In this document: positions 14,401 to 26,400 of the stretch, piece by piece
Numbering within the stretch: the first letter of the stretch is position 1
Layout of the letters: each line of letters opens with the position of its first letter
Source: Rhabdophis nuchalis
Lineage: Eukaryota > Chordata > Lepidosauria > Squamata > Natricidae
Assembly: GCA_039707465.1 (NCBI GenBank)
Contig: CM077647.1
Coordinates: 48,997,110-49,061,109 of the forward strand
Length of the DNA: 64,000 nucleotides
Direction of reading: 5' to 3'
Made by a program: the position numbers and the translations under genes
The notes under the pieces: model-generated
What the model was told of the DNA's origin: nothing
Database searches by the model: none
The model's input: the letters and a program-made list of their open reading frames with translations, nothing else

Positions 14401-17400
14401 ACAAAGATGATTAGGGGACTGGAGGCTAAAACATATGAGGAACGGTTGCAGGAACTGGGTATGTCTAGTTTAATGAAAAGAAGGACTAGAGGAGAAATGA
14501 TAGCAGTGTTTCAGTATCTCAGGGGTTGCCACAAAGAAGAGGGAGTCAAACTATTCTCCAAAGCACCTGAGGGTAGAACAAGAAGCAATGGGTGGAAACT
14601 AATCAAGGAGAGAAGCAACTTAGAACTGAGGAGAAATTTCCTGACAGTTAGAACAATTAATCAGTGGAACAACTTGCCTCCAGAAGTTGTGAATGCCCCA
14701 ACACTGGAAATCTTTAAGAAGATGCTGGATAGTCATTTGTCTGAAATGGTATAGGGTTTCCTGCCTAGGCAGGGGGTTGGACTAGAAGACCTGCAAGGTC
14801 CCTTCCAACTCTGCTATTGTATTGTATTGTATTGTTTACAATAAGGAAAAGTCCACCATATGTTTGGGAAATTAATTCCATAACATTAAGTAGGCTGGAC
14901 CTGCAATTTTATTTATTTATACACATAATTTCTATTGTATAGCTGGCCATCTCTCAACAGTGTCTGTAGGTGGCATATAAATAATTTCTATTATAAAATT
15001 AATTTACTAATTTAAAATATTAATGTTTATATTTTTTCACTGTTTCACAATGAAATAGAAAAATATAAGTATAATCTTTATTGTTATTGTACTTAAATAC
15101 AATGAAATTGGTTAAAAAGCTTCTGTCCTTCATTATGCCATGTTCTCAAGACTCTTTCAAAGCTTGAATTAAATGCACACAGCTAAAAATAGAGAACAGT
15201 TTGGTACTTTAGAACGGATGCGAGAAATATTCAGTAAAGAAATGGTAAGATCATTTCTATATCATTGCAAATTCATGATATAACTACTAGATATAACTAC
15301 ATGATATAACTACTAGTAGATAAATATAACTACTCAATGAATACATGTATATGTGCGTGTACTCTCTTCCAGAATGCATCAGTGAAGGAGATGTACCGGT
15401 AAGGTAGCTTTAAAAGGAAGCAACACAATGCAATTGAATTTGTAACTTTCATCTGTGTAAAAGCATCCCGATTCAAAATCTTCCTTTCCAGAAATATTAA
15501 TGCAGATTTTAAAAAACCTAGCATGACTTATCACATTTGTGATGATGTAACAAATATTTTAATGTCTGTGTGACACTCCCCAAGAATAAATCATCTCCTT
15601 TCCTTACCTCTCTCTTTAACCTAGTCATATTATTGTACCTCTGTAGAATTAACTGACAACAACACACTATGTTTTGAGTTTTTAAGTCAAAAGGCTATAT
15701 GGACTCTGATTTACAGAAATATTTTAAACATTCAAAGAACAACATAGCCCATGTGACTGATAAACAAGAGACAACACTGATATTCCAAAGAAGCAATACA
15801 AAGTAACTCAAAGTACACGTTTGAAAAATATATGAATGCCAAATGTAAAAAGACAATCCAGAAGAGCATGAGAGCTTTATCATGATTGTTGAGAAAATGT
15901 TTTACTAATCAAACTGTAAAAAAGAAATTTAAAATTTAAATAGTAATTATATAGCTATATGCCAAGAATATTATTCTAGTATGCTACTACAGGTACGACC
16001 TTCCCCCCGAAATTAGAACAACCATGGACCTTCGCTCCTTCCGGCAGAAATTAAAAACACACTTCTTCTGCTTGGCCGGCCTAGGGTAATTAAATTGTTT
16101 TTAAACTGTTTTTAGGGGTTTTTAGGGTTAGTTTTAGTTTTATATGGGTTTTTAGCGCAGGGTTAGTTTAATTCGTTTTAGCATTGTACTTTGTTTGTGG
16201 TTTTTAATTGTATTTTTAATTCCCTGTGCCCCGCCTCGAGTCCCTTCGGGGAGAGAGCGCGGGTTATAAATTAAAATTATTATTATTATTATTATTATTA
16301 TTAATCAAGATTTAGAGACAGCATTTACTCTGGTATCAGATTAGAGTCTTCCATAACATCGTGTTAGAAAATCAACAACTGAATAAGGAAAAAAAACTTA
16401 TAACAGTGTAACTGTAGTAACTCATTACAACTTATATAGTTAAACAAAGAATAGAGCAAAACACTCTAACAGTGATTTTTTAAGTGGGCTTTTCTTTTTA
16501 AAAAAAATGGTCTTAAACATTATCTGCCATCACTGGCCATTGGGGGTGAATATCTAGCCCCCGGGGATAGGGCGCGCAACTTAGTTGTCCTCCTGGACTC
16601 CCGGCTGTCCATGGAGGACCATGTGACGGCTGTGACCAGGGGGGCTTTTTACCAGATTTGCCTGGTTCGCCAGTTGCGCCCCCTACTGGACCGGGACGCC
16701 CTTCGCACAGTCACTCAAGCACTCGTGACATCCCGCCTAGACTACTGTAATGCTCTCTACATGGGGCTCCCCTTGAGGTGCACCCGAAGACTACAGCTAG
16801 TTCAGAATGCGGCCGCGCAGGGGATTTTGGGAGCCTCAAGGCACTCCCACGTAACACCACTCCTGTGCGAGCTGCACTGGCTGCCTGTGGCCTTTCGGGT
16901 GCGCTTCAAGGTTTTGATAACCATCTTTAAAGCGCTCCATGGCACGGGGCCTAGTTATTTGCGGGATCGTATCCTACCCCATACATCCCTTCGTCCGATT
17001 CGCTCCCACAGAGAGGGACTTCTCCGGGTGCCGTCCACCAGGCAATGCCGGCTGGTGACACCCAGGAGAAGAGCCTTCTCTGTGGCAGGCCCAACCCTCT
17101 GGAACGACCTACCCCCCGAACTTAGGACCATCACGGACCTCCGCTCCTTCCGCCAACATCTGAAGACATATTTCTTCCATCTTGCTGGCCTGGCCTAATT
17201 CGCTCGATCACGTTTGTAGACTGGATTTTAAATTGTTTTATTGGATTTTAAATGGGTGAATAGTTTTAGGGAATTTTAGCACAGGGCATCTCGTATTTAA
17301 TTGGATTTTAGCCTTGTCGTATTTATTATTGCTATGTTTTGTATTTTCTGTTTTAACTTCCTGTGCACCGCCCTGAGTTCCTTCGGGGAGATAGGCGCGG

Positions 17401-20400
17401 TTATACAAATTTAATAAAATAAAATAAAAATAAATCTGATAGATAAATGGAGTATTAAGGAAGTTGCAAAAGAAAAACAAGCTATTTAGATAAGTTTGAC
17501 CTTAATTTGGAGATAATTTTGATAAGCAATGAGAAGAATAATGAGAAATAAGTATTGGACATACAAACAAAAGTACTTGATGCTTCATTACTTAAAAGAA
17601 ATTCACCAATAGAGATAGGGTACCAATAAAGAAGAATATTTGTAGCTCAAGGTTGAAACAAGGGGTCCTTGGTGCTCTGAGCTTGCTGAGCTGCCTAACT
17701 TCACCGAATATCAACAGAACTCTTAGCACATTGTAAGCCAGCTATTTTAGGCACAATTATTTGGATGTTCACTGGAGAAATGGGTAAGAATGTTTAGAAT
17801 CTCCATAGATAAGAAAATTCTTCCACTACAGAGTAGTACAGAGTGATCATTTCATGCAGTGGAAAACAGAGCAAACATTTTCAAGATATTTGCTGTATGT
17901 CCCAAAAGATAAAAAAGCAGCTTCATTCCATTGGAAATAACAGTGTCCTTGAGTCTATATGGAAGCTGCAGACTAGTTTAGGCAGTGGTGGGATCTTACC
18001 GGTTTAACAACCGGTTCAGTGATCGCACCCCCAAACCGGTCTGAACTGGTAGAATCCCACCCCTGAGTTTAGAAGATGCAAAACAGGCTGCGAGAATCAC
18101 AGAGATTTATTATACAAGCAAAAGAATGGCCAAGGGTTTCGTGAACAAATGCTGATGGTCTAGACTCTAGAGATATTATTCATAAACTCCTCCTTAATCT
18201 GAAGTGCCTGTTTTACTCTGCCTAAGTTAGGATTAGTCCTGCAAAGCAGATATGTTGATATATGAGGTTTTAAAGATAAGAAGCCCCAGTATTAAAATCC
18301 AGCAAACAGAAATTAGAAAAGAAATAGCAGCACTGTAAAGGAGGGGAAAAATAATGTGCAACCATCCTTACCTTCAAATATGGTATGGGCATAGTTTTGG
18401 GCAGTTTAATATGTATGCCTTCACTTAATTTTTTTTAACAACATTGCCTGTTTTCAATGATATCATGTGATATACATATTTTAAACTTTTTATGTGCTGA
18501 GATAAAGAATATATGCTAAAAGAGGATGTAGTGGCACAGTGGCTTAATGATGCTGGAACTGCCAGCCAGAAAGAAGCTGCACTCTGGCAGTTTGAGCCTG
18601 GCTCTGTGACATGGAGTGAGTTGCTGTTGCTCAATCCCCAGCTGATATCCACCCAGCAATTCGGAAGCATGGAATATTGCAAGTAGATACATGAGCACCA
18701 TTCCAGTGGGAAAAACTAGCTATGTTTGTGTTTGCAGAGAATGGAAGCCAGCACTGTACCTGGTCAGGTGCAAGGCATTGTGACAAGAGGTGAGGCAAGA
18801 TCGACAGAGGAGCCCAGAAGAACCAGCAACCTGAACGCTGCTAGTCACCTGGTATAAACTAGTCCCCCCCCCCCCCCGCAGTGCACTAAGGATAGACAAA
18901 TAAGCATCAAATAGAATGAACTAGCAATCTAGATTGTCAGGACATGCCTTGTGTGTCTAGCATGTGTAGATTTTCCTGACATTGTATGCTATACGATAAA
19001 TAAGTAGACAGACACAGACAACAAACAAAAACATACACTGTTGTCAAAACCCTTATGTTCCATTGTTAGAGGAAGTTGATCACATAAGTAGGCCTTCTCT
19101 TTTTCTGCCTATAGTAGAATCTATAATTTGCAACCGAATAAAATGCTTGAATGCCATTGTTTAACCTCACCTACATCTTCTCATGCATTATAGTCGGTTT
19201 CTGACTACAATACTGATTCAAAACATCTGTACGCCTTCCCTTTAAATGATCACCAATTATGTACTGATATATGGTATGCATAAAACTGAATTTAAACTGC
19301 AATGTTGGGACAAGAGAACCCCTTGCTGATGCTCATCAGGATGAGAATGCTCTTTTATGCTGCCCTGAGGAAAAGGAAGGTGAAAAAAGAAAACTTACCA
19401 AATTGACCATCACGTTTTATATACAATTCTATTACACCATAAGCAATTGCGGTTGGAGCAGGGATCTCCAACATCACATTAGAGTTCTTGATCATATTCC
19501 CATTTTCCTTCACTGATACCTAGAGAGAGATTTTAATTGTTGGTTAATTCGTACAAATTAATTTCAAAATGCGTTAATTTACACATGAAAGGATGACAAG
19601 GAGTCATTTTTAGAATTTAAAAATGATTTTTCAATTAGTTTTAAGTGAGTTAAAGCCAAAAATTGAAAAAGAAAATGCCCAGAGCTGATAAATTTAGGCT
19701 ACCATATCTCAGCCCAAATCCTTAATAGGATGGCTGAAAGGATAAAATAGGTAGCCTTGGAGTGGGGTGGGGGGAGACACGACAACAACAAGGTGTGTGG
19801 AGAGAGGTATAGCACCAAGAGTTACTTGTTAGACAAAGTTAAACAGAAATGAGTATATACATAAATGAGAATATATGTATTGGACTCTAGTGTTCTCTAA
19901 ACAGATGTTTCATTACCCATCTAAGTACTGATAATGTTAGAGTTGATTAGGAAACATCAGCAAGGGACCACCAAACTCAGAGAGCACCAAGTTCTACATA
20001 ACTAACTATTTTAGAAGTTGTTTTAAAACTGGACAGTTCTCAAATGTGTTTTCTTAAGTTTGCCTTTGAGAACTAGGTGGGTTTTTAATACACAAAGGAC
20101 AGTCCACTACAAGGAATTCACCTTAATACAAATGGATCTTCTACAAATACATTTGTAGTGACTTTCAGCTGGGGTGAGCATCTGTATAATTAACTTCTTG
20201 TGAACTTTTCTACTGCTGACAGAATTGGAGCAAAGGATTCAATTATCTTTAGTTTCATCCGGCACTTTGTAACTTTCATTTAAGTTCAAAACCATAACAA
20301 GGATGTATAAAGGGCATCACACTTTGATCTGAATATTCTCACCTTATAAAAATCATACAAATTTTTATTCATTCTAACATTTAATAAATAGATTTAATAG

Positions 20401-23400
20401 CAAACAATCTTCAAACTGCATAGAACATTCATTTTTGAACAGAAACATTAATATTTCAATTTTATTATTTTTTTAATTTTTTTTTCCAAATTTATACCCC
20501 GCCCTTCTCCTTGTTAGGACCCAGGGCGGCGCACAGGCATTATTAAAAACCATAACAAAATGACAAAATACATTATTAAAAACAATTAAATTAAGTCCCG
20601 TGCTAAAAACCCATTTAAAACCCTGAGAATTAAAATTTATAGATAAAAGTCAGAAACGGGGGGCTATGCTAGGCCAGCTTGTTGGAATAAATACGTCTTA
20701 AGACGCTGACGGAAGAGGCGGAGGTCCGAGGTGGTGCGTAGGTCGGGGGGTAGGTCATTCCAGAGGGCTGGGCCCGCCACAGAGAAGGCCCTTCCCCTGG
20801 GCGTCGCCAACCGGCATTGCCTGGCCGACGGTACCCAGAGAAGACCCTCTCTGTGGGAGCGGAGCGGACGAAGGGATGTATGGGGCAGAAGGCGGTCTCG
20901 TATATAGCTAGGCCCCGAGCCATGGAGCGATTTAAAGATGATCGTCAACAACTTGAAGCGCACTGGAAAGGCCACAGGTGGCCAGTGCAGCTCGCGCAGG
21001 AGAGGTGTTATGTGGGCTTGCCTTGAGGCACCCATAATCACCCGCACGGCCGCATTCTGAACCAACTGTAGCCTTCGAGTGCACCTCAAGGGGAGCCCCA
21101 TGTAGAGACCGTTACAGTAGTCCAGCCGGGATGTCACGAGTGCTTGAGTGATTGTGCGAAGGGCCACCCGGTCCAGTAAGGGGCGCAGCTGGCGTATCAG
21201 GCATACCTGATAAAATGCCCTCCTGGCCACGGCAGTCAGAACATGGTCCTCCATGGACAGCTGGGAATCCAGGAGGACACCCAAGTTGCGCGCCTTCTCC
21301 ACGGGGGCCAGTTGTTCGCCCCCAATGGCCAGTGTTGGGCTTACCTGGCTGAACCGGGGTGCCGGAAACCACAGCCACTCGGTCTTGGACGGGTTGAGCT
21401 TGAGTTTGTTACTACCCCTCCAGACCCATACGGCCTCCAGGCACCGGGACAGCACCTCGACGGCATCGTTGGGGTGGTTTGGGGTGGATATGTACAGCTG
21501 GGTGTCGTCAGCGTACAGATGGTATTCCACCCCAAAACCACGGATGATCTCGCCCAGCGGCTTCATATAGGTGTTGAACAGAAGTGGCGAGAGACCGACC
21601 CCTGAGGGGCCCCACATGTGAGGGGCCTCGGGGTCGACCTCTGCCCTCCTGCCAACACCCATTGTGACCGACCAGAGAGGTAGGAAGAGAACCACCGCAG
21701 AACAGTGCCTCCCAGCCCCAACCCCCCCAAACGGTGCAATAAGATACCATGGTCGATGGTATCAAAAGCCGCTGGGAGGTCTAATAGGACAAGGATAGAG
21801 GAGCAACCTCTATCCCATGCCCTCCAGAGATCATCAACCAACGCGACCAATGCCATCTCAGTACTGTGACCGGGCCGGAAGCCGGACTGGCACGTGTCTA
21901 GATAATCAACTTCCTCCAGGTGTCGAGGAAACTGTTGAGCCACCACACTCTCTACAACTTTCGCAAGAAAGTGAAGGTTGGAGACCGGACGGTAATTTTC
22001 CAACAATGCTGGGTCCAGGGAAGGCTTTTTGAGGAGAGGCCTCACCACAGCCTCTTTCAAGGCGATAGGTAAGAACCCCTCACTCAAAGACGCGTTCACA
22101 ATGTCCTGGAGTCAGCCTCGTGTAACCTCCCAGGATGCCAGTACAAGCCAGGAGGGACACGGGTCCAATAAACATGTGGCCCTAAGGTTCCTCAACAACC
22201 TGTCCATATCCTCGGTAGTGACAAAATCAAACTCCTCCCAAGATGTTATCTCAAGACCAGCATCGGACAAACCGACTGGATCACTTTCAGTGGAGGGCAA
22301 CTCGTTCCAAATCTGAGTGATTTTGTCCTGCAGGTAAACTCCAAATTCCTCTGCTCGACCCTGCAAAGGGGCTTCCCGCGGCCTCTGGTGAAGGAGGGAG
22401 CGGGTCACACCAAACAGGGCGGCAGGGCTATCCGCGGACGCGATAAGGTTGGCACAATACTCACGTTTGGCCACTCTTAACGCCACTAAGTAAGTCCTAA
22501 TATGGTCTCTCACTAGTGTTCGGTCAGATTCGGATCGAGAGGATCTCCACCTACTCTCTAGGCGTCTCTTGCGGCGTTTCATCTCCCGCAGCTCCTCGGT
22601 AAACCAGGGGGCCTGGGTGATTCGACGCTGCGTGAGAGGCCGCAAGGGCGCGACTCGGTCCAAGGCCCCCGTGGCTGCACTATACCATGTGGCCACTAGA
22701 TCCTCAGTCGAGTCGCGGGGCAGGGACACAGGTATTGGCCCAACCTCCCTCTGGATCCTTTCAGGGTCCATCAGGCGCCTGGGGCGGAACCAACTCGATG
22801 TCTCCGGTTCCGCCTCCCCGCGGTGGGATGTGACGGTTGGAAAGTCCATCCGAAGGAGAGTGATCTGTCCATGACAAGGGTAAGATGGCTAAATCCCCTG
22901 TTCCAAGATCACTTCTCCACTGTCCAGAGACAAAAATCAGATCCAGCGTGTGTCCTCCTTCGTGAGTGGGGCCCTGAACTACTTGGGTCAGGTCCATGGC
23001 CGTCATGGAAGCCATGAACTCCCGAGCTGCCTCGGATGTTTCGCCCGCCGATGGCAGGTTAAAGTCCCCCATGACTACTAGTCTGGGGGTCTCCACCGCC
23101 ATCTCGGCGATCACCTCGGGCAGGGCTGCTGTTACATAGCGGGGAGCCAGGTATACAATCAGCAAGCCCAACTGCCTCCCTAGGCCCCACTTCACGAAGA
23201 GGGACTCACAGCCGGTCGTCTGAGGCACAGCGGTCTCCCTCGGCTCCAGACTTTCCTTAACAATAACTGCCACCCCCCCACCCCTGCCTAGGGCCGAGAC
23301 TGATGAAATGCACAGTAACCTGGTGGGCACATTTCCACGAGGGGTAAAATTTAATGCAAATAAGTTTATTTGTGCCTGGGACAAATAAATACACTTGTTT

Positions 23401-26400
23401 TCTTTTCGTTTTTTTAAAAAGGCTTCAAAAGCCATAGGGATATGGTCAGCAATATAATAAAAGGCTGGAATGGACAGGGATGAAATTTCAACCTTTTCAG
23501 AAGATGACTTTAAAGGGCACAAAGGCTATATACATCTTTCAGGAGAGTGATATAGAAAAATGTGATAGAATGTTGTAATACTCCATCACTATTCTTCCTT
23601 ATGCATTGATACCTTTATAATTTTTGTACTTATTCCCACCATTCCAGCAAGTTTTTCTTCTTTTTGAATATGTTCAGATATTAAACATTTCTGAGTCGTC
23701 AATATTTTTTCTGTAAGGATACAAAGGACATCATTCTTTCTTTCAAGCATTTGTTCCAACAACGAAGTCTTTAGATTTATTGACCTAAAGGAGAAAAAAA
23801 TACATTGAAATTTCTATGGGAAAAAAGCTTCTTTTTAATAGCTGGACTTAATATTGTTTTCCTATAACAAGTTGATAAACAATTCTCTCTTTAGTAGCAA
23901 AGAGCTAGTATACCAATCAGAACTATATAAAAAATGTGTTGTATCATTGCATTTGGATGAAAGAGGCCTGTACAAAATATATACAGTCACAGTGACTCAA
24001 TTACAAACTAACACCAGATTTTTCAGTGCTCTATCAGCCATTTCCCAAATGCTCCATATTCAAGTCTCCCATCTCTTTCAAAACAGATATAAGAGTATAT
24101 TTACCTATCATTGCATTTATATTCATTCTTGAAAAGTCAAAATGGCATATACAGTATGAGAACACTCTAATTATCTTACAACATAACCATATGAGTTAGC
24201 TTGGGCTGAAATTGAATGGCTGGAGCAAAATAAGATTAGTAATTGAATATAATTATGAACATGATTCTACCCAACTTCCTTAACTAGAATACAAACTAAA
24301 TCTGGTCATCAATAGCCTTTCTAAACTCTTCAGTATTTATATTAATTCCAGAAACCATGATTTTCATCATCACCATTTTTTACTGCTATCTTATTTATTC
24401 AATTCCAAGTATCTGTAAAACTTTTCAAAATAATTCCTCTTTTTAAACCTCACAAGGATGCCATTTTTAAAGCTGAAGATCTCCCTTTAAACCCCGGTAC
24501 AGTAAAACTATTTATAGATTCCATAAATAAATAAAATAAATATGTACCTTCCCTTAACATCTTTCATAAGCTTGTGCAAATCAACTTCTTGCTTTTTAAG
24601 ATTTCCAAAGGAGGACAGACTTTCCACAACATCGTTTGCTCCAGTTCCTAAATTAATTCTTCCTAATGAAGTATCAATGCTTCCTCTGATGCAATCTTCA
24701 AACTTGCCTTCATACTTCACAAAGTCAGACTCTACAATAACTGGGGGCAAAGTAAAATATCCAAATTACAGAATGTTAAACTGGAGCACAACATAAATTA
24801 TTTTTAAAAATATAAACACTATTCATAACAAAACATATTGACTTACTTAATCATTGTTTTATACTGCTCCCTGTATTTAAAAATGTTTATAATCCAATGA
24901 ATAAAGGAAAGATGGAGAATCTATGGTTCTTCACATGATATTAAAATAAATGCAGCTTCTTTGAACCAGTGGGTCTTGTTAGTAGAATTTACCAATGCTG
25001 CTTTGGTGTCACAAGTTCCCCATCTTTAGAATATATGGATCTGTATGCCATAAACTTTCAATAATTTGAAAGGATTTGGGTCTTAGAAATGGATGCATAT
25101 GTGACATTTAAAGAAAAATAGCAGTCATTCTAAGTAACAGATCTCTGAATTCCACCAGAAGTTATTCTGTCTATCTACTGGGAAAACGAAATAGTCACAA
25201 AATAAAAGTATTGCCATGCTTTATCTATCTGACTATTTATTTATTTATTTATACCATTCCACAGTCCACCCCTAGTTCTGATGGACTATGGACAATAACA
25301 GTGAATGAAGCACGAAATTAAGAATACAGGAAATAAAACAACTTGATACAAATCTTGCTGGATATTAAAGTCAACCATGCCCCAAAGCACCCTGAAATAA
25401 TAACTTTTAGCCAATGAAAAGTTTAAGAAGAAATGGGACCAATCATATTGAAAGACTAGCACAGAACAGACATTTCCTATTCTAAATTTCTTGGGGGGGG
25501 GGGGGTCTCACAGTTGTGTTAGGATAATATGAAATCCTATACTCTCAAATTAATTCTTAATTCTAAGAAGTTTCTTTCATATTCATTTTCTTCTACAATT
25601 CTTCTAATCAAATGAATCCTAAGAGTCAATAAAACAAAGCAAACTTGCAAGAACTGTTATCCTGACATGTCTGAAATAGACTGAGTCGCAGAAGCTATAG
25701 TAAATCATTCGTGGCTTCTCTGAATTCTACTTTTGCTGTTACTGACACATCATAATAAACCACTTTTTGAGAATGGGTTGCCCAATTATAACATTACTAC
25801 ACTGTATGCATACATTTACAGAGCCCTCATTCACCATATGCAACTTTCTATCCTCCTTTAATTTTTCACTCCATGGAACACTATCTGCTATCTTTGAATT
25901 CTTTTGCTCTTTTTTCTGGACAAGGAACCCTGTTTCTCAACAACTACAAAATAGGGGAACTAAGATAATGCTAAAGAGCGACATTTGTTTGGTGTAATTC
26001 CAATTTCCTATGTTTTTACTATAAAAAGTCAGTCAGGGCAGAGAGACTGGTGACGCATCATGTCAAAGGCGTTAACACTAAGCTATGCTTTTGGGCAAAT
26101 AGATGATGCACATATGTATATTTTAAATTTCCATGTCCTATTTTTATTTTTAAATCTTAATAGCTGCATTGTTTGTTCACCAGAGCAGAAAAGCAGGTTA
26201 TATAGAAAATTAAAAAAAGATTCTGGTGTTCTGAGGTTTTCTTGTGGAATACATCTAACTAACTGCAGGAATGATCCATCATTTTCTAGAATATGAATGG
26301 GAAATGATTTGTAAACTATAGATATTCCTTGACTTATGATGACAATTGAACTCAAAATTTCTGTTGCTAGTTGGAATAGTTGCTAAGTGAATTTTGGCCC

